From assembly GCA_021823625.1 (NCBI GenBank), contig JAKANS010000041.1:1-37784 (forward strand): a stretch of 37,784 nucleotides of DNA, given 5' to 3'. The position numbers and the translations under genes are program-made. The notes beneath the pieces are model-generated. The model did not search any database. It was not told where the DNA came from and was given only the letters and a program-made list of their open reading frames with translations. The DNA comes from a bacterium. GTDB taxonomy: Bacteria; Verrucomicrobiota; Verrucomicrobiia; Limisphaerales; J093. This document shows positions 31,158 to 37,784 of this stretch, piece after piece (position 1 is the first letter of the stretch; the number at the start of each line of letters is the position of its first letter).

Positions 31158-33776
31158 ATGCCATTACGCCTGAATACCTGCTCCGCCGCCATCGCCGGTC
31201 TGGTTTCGACCGTCGCCTTGATCGTGACCGGCAATCATTGCTCGGCAGCCGCCGCGAGCGCGGATGCGCCGGTGCTGGACTTCCGCTATGCCCCGACGAA
31301 TTGGCAAACCGCGATCTGCCTCCCGGACGACTGGCAGAAGACGCTGGTCGGCAAGGACGGCGCACTTTTGTACGACTACCCCGGCCCGTTCGCCGGCTTC
31401 GGCACGCGGATCGCGTTCGATCTCACCGAAGGTTCAACCTGGACGGGCCAGCAACTCGACTCGGCGCGGGTCCCAATCGTGCGCACGACGAAAAGCGCGG
31501 GGGAGGTCGAAATCGTGGAAGAAGCCTTCGCGGTCGCGCCCGCGTTGCCGCGGCTGGAGTCACCGAAATCCGCGGCGCTGCGGGTCGAGCGCGTGGGCAC
31601 GTCGCAAACGCTGATCGGTTGGGCGGTCCCGCGCCAGCCGTGCGATGTCGCCTTCTGTAACATCCGCGTGGGTTACGGCCAGCCGCTGGGCTTTCGCTTC
31701 CCAGCCCGCGCCGGCGAGCGGTTCACAGTCGTGTTCGGCTTGTGCGAAGGCTGGCACACCAATGCCGCCCAGCGCGTGCTCGACCTGCGGGTCGAAGGCT
31801 GGACGCGTCGCACGGTGGACCTGGTCGGCGAGTTCGGTCGGAACGTGCCGGCGACCTTTGCCTTCGAGGCCGCGGATGAAAACGGTGACGGCTGGGTGGA
31901 CCTGAGCGTGGCGGCCGCGACCGGCTCGCCCGACAAAAACACGATCCTGAACGTGCTGTGGGTCTTTCGCGCCGGCGAAGCACCTGACGACGCCGAACTG
32001 CTCGCCGGCCTCGGCGGCAAACCGGCGTTAGCGCGCGTCGATGCGACCACTGCCCTCGCCTCCGCCGACCCGCCGCGTCACGACGTTCTGTTGGTGCATC
32101 TGCGCAACCGCGGCGCGAACCCCGCAACGGTCACGCCGCAATTGACCATCGAGAGCGGGACCGCGCTCACGACGTCCACCTCGGTTCGCGAACTGGCGTT
32201 CGGCGACCGCACCCACGTTTTCTCCACCGAGCCGCGGACCGGCTTGGCATCGCGCGAGCGAAGGCACGTCCTGCACTTTGCTCCGGTCACGCTCGCGCCG
32301 GGTGCTGAGCACACGCTCGCGTTCGGCGTGGGCCGCGGCGATGGCGCAGCCGAGTTTCCACGGGACGTGGCGGCGGCGGAGGCGGCGCGCAAACGCGCGG
32401 CGAGATTTTGGGCGAAGCTGGCCCTGCCTTACGGCCACCTCGAGGTGCCCGACCCGTCCGTGCAGGCCTTGCTGGACTCCTGCATTCGGAACATCTACCA
32501 GGCGCGCGAAATCAAGCAGGGTTTGCCGGCCTTCCAGGTCGGTCCGACCTGTTACCGTGGCTTGTGGGTGGTGGACGGCTCGTTCCTGCTCGAAGCGGTG
32601 ACTTATCTGGGGCGGACCAACGAAACCCGCGCCGGCATGAAGTACCTGCTCGGGTTCCAGCGGCCGGACGGCGCGTTCATGCTCATCGACGGCCACTGGA
32701 AGGAAACCGGCATCGTGCTCTGGGCCATCGCCCGCCACGCGCAGTTGACCGGCGACCAAGAATGGCTGCGCTCGGTCTGGCCGAACGTGCGCCGCGGCGT
32801 GGCGGCCATCCAAGCCATGCGCAAGCTGCCACCTGCCGGCGCGCCGAACGAAGGCTTGATCCCCGATGGCTTCAGCGACGGCGGCCTCGCCGACAAGGTG
32901 CCGGAATACACGAACGTTTATTGGACGCTCGCCGGGTTGCGTGCGGCCATTCACGCGGCGCGCTCACTGGGCGAAACCGCCGACGCCACGGCCTGGCAAC
33001 GCGAGTACGACGACTTTTACGCCACGTTCTGCCGCGCCGCTGAACGCGATGCCAAAACCGACGCGCAGGGCAATCGCTACGTTCCAATCCGCATGGCCAA
33101 AGGCGAAGGCATCCCGCCGCAAAAGGCGCAGTGGGCATTTTTGCACGCGGTGTTTCCCGGCCAGGTTTTCGCGGCCGACGACCCACTGGTGCGCGGCAAC
33201 CTGGCGATGTTGCGCGCCGTGGAATGCGAAGGCTTGGTGCGCGACACCGGCTGGCTCAAGAACGGCCTCTGGAATTACTTCGGTTCCTTTTACGCGCACG
33301 CCTGGCTCTGGTTGGGCGACGGCGTGAAAGCCGCGCAGACGCTCTACGCCTTTGGCAACCACGCCTCCCCGCTGCTGTGCTGGCGCGAAGAACAGATGCC
33401 GGTGGGCGAAGGCCCGCAGATGGTCGGCGACATGCCGCACAACTGGGCCAGCGCGGAATTCATCCGCCTGGTGCGCCACCTGATCGTCCTTGAGCGCGGC
33501 GATGAACTGCACTTGTTCGCCGGCTTTCCGGAGGCTTGGACGAAACCCGGCGCGGTCACGCGGCTAAACGGCGTCCTCACTTCATTCGGCCCGGTATCGC
33601 TGGAATTTCGCGTGGCGAAGAATGGCAGGACCGCGCAACTCCACCTGGATCCGCCGCGTCGCCATTCGCCGGCCCGCATCGTCTGGCATCTGGACGTCTG
33701 GTCCGGTGAGAACGGCACACGCGACCTGCCCACCGAGGGGAAGTCGAAATCGGTGGTGCCGCTTCGTCGGCCGTAA
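31158..33776 (+). CDS. Secreted glycosidase with malectin-like and (alpha/alpha)6 six-hairpin domains
   Basis: An 872-residue exported enzyme with a signal peptide (~1-34, ends HCSAAAASADAP). An N-terminal beta region is followed by a malectin-like carbohydrate-binding domain (~190-272: 'VFGLCEGWHTNAAQRVLDLR', 'DENGDGWVDLSV', 'ILNVLWVF'), a second beta region, and a six-hairpin toroid (~415-775). Candidate acidic catalytic residues sit in 'GLWVVDGSFLLEA', 'KVPEYTNVYWTLAGLRA' and 'CWREEQMPVGEG'. The closing 'MPHNWASAEFIRLVRHLIVL' and 'TRLNGVLTSFGPVSLEF' are typical of six-hairpin glycosidases (GH78/GH95/GH127-like superfamily). The exact GH family and linkage are not determinable by eye. Confidence 0.78.
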   Translation: MPLRLNTCSAAIAGLVSTVALIVTGNHCSAAAASADAPVLDFRYAPTNWQTAICLPDDWQKTLVGKDGALLYDYPGPFAGFGTRIAFDLTEGSTWTGQQLDSARVPIVRTTKSAGEVEIVEEAFAVAPALPRLESPKSAALRVERVGTSQTLIGWAVPRQPCDVAFCNIRVGYGQPLGFRFPARAGERFTVVFGLCEGWHTNAAQRVLDLRVEGWTRRTVDLVGEFGRNVPATFAFEAADENGDGWVDLSVAAATGSPDKNTILNVLWVFRAGEAPDDAELLAGLGGKPALARVDATTALASADPPRHDVLLVHLRNRGANPATVTPQLTIESGTALTTSTSVRELAFGDRTHVFSTEPRTGLASRERRHVLHFAPVTLAPGAEHTLAFGVGRGDGAAEFPRDVAAAEAARKRAARFWAKLALPYGHLEVPDPSVQALLDSCIRNIYQAREIKQGLPAFQVGPTCYRGLWVVDGSFLLEAVTYLGRTNETRAGMKYLLGFQRPDGAFMLIDGHWKETGIVLWAIARHAQLTGDQEWLRSVWPNVRRGVAAIQAMRKLPPAGAPNEGLIPDGFSDGGLADKVPEYTNVYWTLAGLRAAIHAARSLGETADATAWQREYDDFYATFCRAAERDAKTDAQGNRYVPIRMAKGEGIPPQKAQWAFLHAVFPGQVFAADDPLVRGNLAMLRAVECEGLVRDTGWLKNGLWNYFGSFYAHAWLWLGDGVKAAQTLYAFGNHASPLLCWREEQMPVGEGPQMVGDMPHNWASAEFIRLVRHLIVLERGDELHLFAGFPEAWTKPGAVTRLNGVLTSFGPVSLEFRVAKNGRTAQLHLDPPRRHSPARIVWHLDVWSGENGTRDLPTEGKSKSVVPLRRP

Positions 33777-34118
33777 GCGGGGAGACGGATGGCCTCGGCC
33801 GCACGTGCCGGCCGCCCGCCGGGGATGCGCTCCAGTTTCGGTACCGCAGTGCCTCCGGGGCTGTGCCGCTGGGGGCAAGCACTCCCCCGAAGAATGCGAC
33901 CGCCAGTTCCCGTGGGCGCCCCACCGCAGGTCCACGTCCGGCGCTTCCACCCACTTTCAAACCACACCGGCCTGGCCGTTGGCCGCGAAGATTCCGCGCA
34001 GGCTCTGGTTGCGGAACGCCGCACGAAGGTGCCACGAACTTGAATCGAGCCAACCTTGCTCGCGTCGGTGAATCGTGGGTTTCAGTGACGGTAATCGAGC
34101 CTCGACTTTGACACGACC
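33777..34118. other. Intergenic region between two secreted-enzyme genes
   Basis: About 342 bp. A minus-strand reading ('RRTWTCGGAP...') shows no recognised domain. No clear terminator or promoter was seen. Probably contains the end of the glycosidase transcript and the promoter of the next gene. Confidence 0.4.
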
Positions 34119-36551
34119 ATGAAACGGCTGCTCCTCCTGGCGTTCGGCCTTTGCGCGCTGAGCCTCAACACCACCGTCCACGCCGCCGCTCCTTGGTGGC
34201 CCCAGACGGTGGACCAAGCCCTCACCCGCGCGGGCACGAATCGCATCGCGATCGAGGCCGCCCTCGCCGGCGTTCCCACCGCGCACCGCGAAGCGATGCA
34301 GTTCCTGGTGGGAAACATGCCGGAGCGCGATCTCCAGTCGCTCTCGTCGGCCTACCTGCTGGAGAATGTCACCCTCGCCGAGCAGGCTCTGACGGAGGCT
34401 CCGTGGCGGGACCGTGTTTCGCGCGAGTTGTTCCTGAACGACATCCTGCCGTACGCCTCCGTGAACGAACGGCGCGACGCGTGGCGGAAGGAGCTTCACG
34501 ACAAGTGCGCCGCCCTGGTGAAGGACTGCAAGTCGCCGGGCGAGGCGGCGTGCCGACTGAACGAGCGCCTGTTTCCGTTGGTGAAGGTGAAGTATTCGAC
34601 CCAACGCCGGCGCGCTGACCAGGGGCCGCTCGAAACGATGGAAAGCGGCCTCGCCTCCTGTACCGGGCTCTCGATTCTGCTCATCGATGCCTGTCGTTCG
34701 GTGGGCGTGCCGGCGCGACTCGTGGGTGTGCCGAATTGGGTGGACAAGCGCGGCAACCACACCTGGGTCGAGGTCTGGGACGGCGACTGGCATTTCGTCG
34801 GCGCAGCCGAACCGGACCCGAACGGCCTGGACCGCGGCTGGTTCGTCGGCGACGCCTCGCGGGCGATCCGCGACTCGCGCGAGCACGCCATTTACGCGAG
34901 CAGTTTTCGCCCGACCGGCCTGAGCTTCCCGCTGGTCTGGGCGCCGCGCGCGGATTACGTCCACGCCGTCAACGTGACCGACCGGTACACGCGCAAGGTC
35001 ACGCCGCCCGACCCGGACAAAACCCGGCTGCTCGTGAACGTGCGGGATCCGGTCACCGGCAGGTGCGTGGCGGCGAGCGTCCAGGTGCTCGATCCGGCGG
35101 ATGCCGCATTCCTCCTCGAAGGCACCAGCCGGGACGAACGATTCGACACGAACGACCTGCTCGAATTCGCCGTGCCGCGCCATCACGCCTACCTCGTCGA
35201 GGCGCAGTTCGACGGTCGTCAGGCGCGCGCGCAATTTGCCGGCACCACGAATGCGTCGGCCGTCGTGACGCTCAACCTCGAGGTGCCCGCGGCGAAGCCG
35301 GAAGCCAAACCGGCGCCCGCGGCCAAACCGGAGGCAAAGGAAAGTGGCGCTCGCACTGCACCGAAAAGCAAACTCACGCGCGGCCAGGAAAAGAAGCTGC
35401 GGACCGCGTTGGCCGAATACTTCGCGGCAACGGCCGACAAGCGGACGGTGTGGAATTTCGCGCCGGCGCTCGACAAACTGTTGCTCAAAGACGAGGCCGC
35501 GGTGCGGCACCTCGCCTGGGATACCTTTCGCGCGGCGCCGGTGCATGGCGAGTTACGGGCAAACTTCGACGCCCACCAAGTCCGGTTCGAGCAATACTTG
35601 AGTCCGTACACGGTGAAGACCGTCGGGCACCGGCCGGAGCACGGCTGGCCGCTGTTCATCGCCATGCATGGCGGCGGCAACGCGCCCAAGCGGGTGAACG
35701 ACCAGCAATGGCGCGTGATGCAGAATTACTACCGCGACCAGGATTCCGTTCCAGGCTACCTCTACGCGGCCTTGCGCGCGCCGAACGACACTTGGAACGG
35801 GTTTTACGACAACTACGTCTATCCGCTCGTCGCCAACCTGATCGACCAGTTCCTGCTCTTCGCGCACGTGGACCCGGACAAGGTGTTCATCATGGGGTAT
35901 TCGCACGGCGGCTACGGCGCCTTCGCCATCGGGCCGAAGATGCCGGATCGCTTCGCCGCCATTCACGCATCGGCGGCGGCACCCACCGATGGCGAGACTT
36001 CGGCGAAGACACTGCGCAACACCGTTTTCACCTACATGATCGGCGAGAAAGACCTCGCCTACGGCCGGCTCCCGCGCTGCCAGGCCTTTGACAAGCAAAT
36101 CCGCGAGCTGCGCGGCGACCGGCAGGACATCTACCCAGTCACGATGGAACTCATCGCCGGTAACGGCCACACCGGCCTGCCCGACCGCGACAAGATCAAG
36201 AGCATGTATCCGGCGGTGCGGAACCCCGTGCCGCGCGAGCTGACCTGGGAACTCACCGACCCGGTCATCCGCGACTTCTTCTGGCTCGAAGTGCCGCAGC
36301 CGGGCAAGCAACAGGAGATCGACGCGACTTGCCAGGGCAACCACGTCACCATCGCCACCAAGGGCATTGCCGCCGCCAGCGTGCTCCTGGACGGCCGGTT
36401 GGTGGACTGGCGGAAGTCCGTGGTGTTCGAAGTCAACGGCCGGGTGGAATCGATGCGGCTTGGCCCCAGCCTGCGGACCTTGTGCGAAACGCTCAGCGAG
36501 CGCGGTGACCCCGGCCTGGCCTTTGCCGCCAAGGTGAAGCTGGCGCTGTGA
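34119..36551 (+). CDS. Secreted transglutaminase-like / alpha-beta hydrolase (esterase) fusion
   Basis: An 810-residue exported protein; signal peptide 1-23 (MKRLLLLAFGLCALSLNTTVHA). Residues ~100-260 form a transglutaminase-like cysteine domain with Cys181 (ESGLASCTGLSILLID) and His214 (GNHTWVEVWDGDWHFV). A beta-sandwich (~290-385) and an Ala/Pro/Lys linker (AKPEAKPAPAAKPEAK, ~390-405) follow. Residues ~500-710 are an alpha/beta hydrolase: oxyanion strand 'LFIAMHGGGN', nucleophile Ser595 in 'FIMGYSHGGYG', His684 in 'AGNGHTGLPD'. A C-terminal beta domain ends the protein. The hydrolase resembles PHB-depolymerase/feruloyl-esterase-like enzymes. One polypeptide may thus cleave peptide/amide and ester bonds. 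Substrate unknown. Same strand as the upstream glycosidase. Confidence 0.82.
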   Translation: MKRLLLLAFGLCALSLNTTVHAAAPWWPQTVDQALTRAGTNRIAIEAALAGVPTAHREAMQFLVGNMPERDLQSLSSAYLLENVTLAEQALTEAPWRDRVSRELFLNDILPYASVNERRDAWRKELHDKCAALVKDCKSPGEAACRLNERLFPLVKVKYSTQRRRADQGPLETMESGLASCTGLSILLIDACRSVGVPARLVGVPNWVDKRGNHTWVEVWDGDWHFVGAAEPDPNGLDRGWFVGDASRAIRDSREHAIYASSFRPTGLSFPLVWAPRADYVHAVNVTDRYTRKVTPPDPDKTRLLVNVRDPVTGRCVAASVQVLDPADAAFLLEGTSRDERFDTNDLLEFAVPRHHAYLVEAQFDGRQARAQFAGTTNASAVVTLNLEVPAAKPEAKPAPAAKPEAKESGARTAPKSKLTRGQEKKLRTALAEYFAATADKRTVWNFAPALDKLLLKDEAAVRHLAWDTFRAAPVHGELRANFDAHQVRFEQYLSPYTVKTVGHRPEHGWPLFIAMHGGGNAPKRVNDQQWRVMQNYYRDQDSVPGYLYAALRAPNDTWNGFYDNYVYPLVANLIDQFLLFAHVDPDKVFIMGYSHGGYGAFAIGPKMPDRFAAIHASAAAPTDGETSAKTLRNTVFTYMIGEKDLAYGRLPRCQAFDKQIRELRGDRQDIYPVTMELIAGNGHTGLPDRDKIKSMYPAVRNPVPRELTWELTDPVIRDFFWLEVPQPGKQQEIDATCQGNHVTIATKGIAAASVLLDGRLVDWRKSVVFEVNGRVESMRLGPSLRTLCETLSERGDPGLAFAAKVKLAL

Positions 36552-36751
36552 ACAAGTGCGGCTGTGCGGCTGAAACCGCCGCCAGTGGCGCCGCGGTCCG
36601 CCTGCACTCGAGACGCTTCGCGACTCTCCCGCGCCGAGTATTCGCGTCAGCGTTTGGACTGCGTGCGCTTGAGCGCCGCTTTCAGCGTCTGGATTGTCCG
36701 CAACCGTTTTCCGACTTCCTTCCGCCGGTTAATTCCGGCAACGTTGGTCCA
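36552..36751. repeat. Intergenic with a short direct repeat and a REP-like hairpin
   Basis: Between the esterase stop and the RAYT remnant. Two copies of a 15-nt unit (36647-36661 and 36682-36696) match at 13 of 15 positions. Between them is GCGCT-TG-AGCGC (36665-36676), a perfect 5-bp stem with a 2-nt loop. REP elements mobilised by RAYT transposases have this kind of arrangement, but a single example is not proof. Confidence 0.35.
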
Positions 36752-37397
36752 ATGAACCCCGCAGCCTCCAATCTTCAACGCGGCTCCGATCCACTTCCAC
36801 CGCGCAGTTACTCCCTGCCTTTGGTCCCGGTCTCCGATTTGAAGTCCCAAACGCCGCCGAAGGATTGGCCCCATGCCCCGGTTCATCGCCTGGCCGACAA
36901 CGCGGTGTATTTCATCACCGCCGGAACGCTCCATAAGCGCCACCTTTTCGACACGCCGGTGAAGCGCGACCGGCTCGAAGGGTTGCTGCTTTCCCAGGCG
37001 AAAGAGCATAGGTGGCAGTTGGAAGCCTGGGCAGTGTTCGCGAATCACTACCACTTACTACCACTTTGTCGCCCGCGGCAATCCGGGTTCGACGAACTTG
37101 GGTGAGTTCATTAGGCGATTCCACGGAATCTCCGCGCACGAACTCAATCAGCAGGATGGCGTCCGCGCCCGGCCGGTGTGGTTCGATTTCCGCGACACGA
37201 AACTGACGCATCAGCACAGTTATCTGGCGCGGCTGAACTATGTGCATCAAAACGCCGTCAAGCACGGGTTGGTGCCGGTGGCGAACCAATACCCGTGGTG
37301 CTCGGCAGCTTGGTTCGAACGGGTCGCTTCGCCCGCGCAGGTCCAAACGATCTACCGCTTCAAGATCGACCGGCTGAGCGTGGAGGACGACTATTGA
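36752..37397 (+). pseudogene. RAYT / Y1 (REP-associated) transposase, broken by a 10-bp duplication
   Basis: From the ATG at 36752, a Y1-transposase N-terminus: 'HAPVHRLADNAVYFITAGT', then 'EAWAVFANHYH', which is the HUH metal site (H-Y-H). Right there 'actaccactt' occurs twice in tandem (37047-37066). Removing one copy restores NHYHFVARGNPGSTNLGEF and joins the second frame (GEFIRRFHG ... 'SYLARLNYVHQNAVKHGLV' ... SVEDDY, stop at 37397). With the duplication the first frame ends at 37105. These single-strand transposases are domesticated in many genomes, moving or maintaining REP palindromes. This copy is probably inactive. Confidence 0.85.
37047..37066 (+). repeat. Exact 10-bp tandem duplication in the RAYT HUH motif
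   Basis: Two identical copies of actaccactt, 37047-37056 and 37057-37066, with no spacer. The duplication falls on the codons for the HYH metal-binding residues and causes the frameshift. It looks like a replication-slippage event. Confidence 0.9.
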
Positions 37398-37485
37398 GTC
37401 GCGACGCCAGGGCAAAGCGATGCTGAAGCACCGCACTCCGGACCCTTCGCGGCTGCGCCACGCCCGGCGTTCACGCCCGCGTTTG
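37398..37485. other. Short intergenic stretch before the group II intron end
   Basis: About 88 bp between the RAYT remnant and the intron 3' boundary. No gene or motif recognised. It would be the 3' exon flank of the intron on the minus strand. Confidence 0.4.
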
Positions 37486-37493
37486 ATCGGGTC

Positions 37494-37520
37494 GGGTGCC
37501 GGGGATTGCGCCCGGCACCC
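37494..37520 (-). ncRNA. Group II intron domain VI-like hairpin
   Basis: Perfect 10-bp stem GGGTGCCGGG / CCCGGCACCC with a 7-nt loop, 9 bases downstream of domain V on the minus strand. Domain VI normally carries a bulged branch-point adenosine; none is visible in this perfectly paired stem. Confidence 0.6.
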
Positions 37521-37529
37521 TCTCCCCCC

Positions 37530-37561
37530 CCACCGGCCGTGCGGTTTTCCGCATCCGGCGG
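37530..37561 (-). ncRNA. Group II intron domain V
   Basis: A 32-nt hairpin: CCGCCGGA-TGCGG-AAAA-CCGCA-CG-GCCGGTGG. It has a CGC catalytic triad at positions 2-4 pairing through the expected G-U wobble, a 2-nt CG bulge on the 3' side, and an A-rich tetraloop. These are the defining parts of domain V, the catalytic heart of group II introns. Confidence 0.78.
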
Positions 37562-37579
37562 TTGAACGCAGCTTCCAGA

Positions 37580-37784
37580 TCATGGGGAAGCAGGATCGGA
37601 TGGCAGCCAGAACCCGTGGCGTCCCAACACCGCGTTGCTTAACGCCGTCTGCAACGCTCGGACTGGCGGCGATCCGCCACGCCCCTTGGGAAGGGTGCGC
37701 CGCTTTCAGCGAGCGTCCGCTCAGTCCCAGGGCGCGCAGCTTCCGCAGCCGTCCGCGCCCGTTGTCCCAGCGTTGCCAGAAACA
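37580..37784 (-). pseudogene. Group II intron reverse transcriptase/maturase, C-terminal part, frameshifted
   Basis: From the right edge the minus strand reads 'FWQRWDNGRGRLRKLRALGL' and then 'SQGAWRIAASP', the pattern of the maturase (X) domain (W-x-x-W, R-x-x-x-L-x-x-LG, G-x-W-R-I-A-x-SP). About 37658 one extra base shifts the frame; the other frame then carries the expected end 'ALQTALSNAVLGRHGFWLPS' and stops at 37580. The intron domain V follows 18 bp later. Either a decayed intron or a sequencing error. Most of the protein is outside the window. Confidence 0.72.

Larger units (their letters stand above)
37486..37784 (-). mobile_element. 3' part of a group II intron (continues beyond the window)
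   Basis: On the minus strand the order is maturase C-terminus, domain V hairpin, domain VI-like hairpin, then '...GACCCGAT', the typical 3' end, placed at about 37486. This order is that of a bacterial group II intron. The 5' part, including the reverse transcriptase, lies past the right edge. Confidence 0.75.

Noticed and set aside
36647-37054. 135-codon minus-strand frame opposite the RAYT gene (ends KAALKRTQSKR)
   Set aside because: Mostly antisense of the transposase remnant; the basic tail is suggestive but there is no domain or start signal to support a gene.
37494-37520. Strong GC hairpin as a transcription terminator
   Set aside because: No T-run follows on either strand, and its place after domain V explains it better as intron domain VI.
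1-37784. CRISPR arrays, tRNA or rRNA genes
   Set aside because: No regularly spaced short direct repeats, no tRNA cloverleaf with a TTCRANYC box in context, and no rRNA-like conserved stretches were found by eye.

Overview
The window is about 37.8 kb of GC-rich bacterial DNA and looks like a chromosome of Verrucomicrobiota, most likely the Limisphaerales/Pedosphaera side. This is inferred from several features together: two orphan type II prepilin-like proteins with the H-X9-DG C-terminal motif, a planctomycete/verrucomicrobial PSCyt1 cytochrome domain, a giant DUF11-repeat surface protein with an 'LSWP...GFELQST' tail, DUF3472 and CHRD proteins, and an ECF sigma/anti-sigma pair of the kind common in that group. 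No rRNA, tRNA or CRISPR array was seen. Strong GC3 bias produces very long spurious antisense ORFs, which are left out.

Layout. 1-1349 (-): 3'-truncated fused DctQ-DctM TRAP permease. 1680-10307 (+): a 2,875-residue secreted subtilase with a P-domain, a cadherin-like domain and 14 DUF11 repeats, followed by a 51-residue membrane peptide. 10911-15683 (-): ECF sigma factor, membrane anti-sigma factor, multiheme c-type cytochrome lipoprotein, and an outer-membrane beta-barrel carrying its own N-terminal heme domain. This reads as a porin-cytochrome conduit for moving electrons across the outer membrane. 15891-16805 (+): a prepilin-like protein. 16967-18583 (-): a secreted cupredoxin-CHRD protein.

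18584-19554 is a gene-poor scar with a decayed IS transposase and what may be the stub of a gene it interrupted. It is followed by guaA (19555-21096, -). From 21449 to 31028 almost everything is on the minus strand: a frameshifted sialidase, a DUF3472 protein, a TRIC-family channel, a nitroreductase translationally coupled to a GH29 alpha-L-fucosidase, a PfkB-type sugar kinase, a second prepilin-like protein, a deoxyhypusine-synthase-like protein, a DUF433/DUF5615 toxin-antitoxin-like pair, and a HAD phosphatase. On the plus strand are a malectin/six-hairpin glycosidase (31158-33776) and a transglutaminase-esterase fusion (34119-36551). Together these suggest a life degrading fucosylated and sialylated polysaccharides or glycoproteins, with secreted enzymes, sugar-acid import and possible extracellular electron disposal.

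The right end is a mobile-element graveyard. A RAYT/Y1 transposase is broken by an exact 10-bp tandem duplication inside its HUH motif. Next to it is the 3' end of a group II intron on the minus strand, with the maturase C-terminus (frameshifted), a 32-nt domain V with a CGC triad, and a domain VI-like hairpin.

The best candidate for something under-described is the sigma/anti-sigma plus porin-cytochrome block, because the outer-membrane barrel appears to carry a covalently attached monoheme domain. All family assignments are from reading motifs by eye; no database search was possible.
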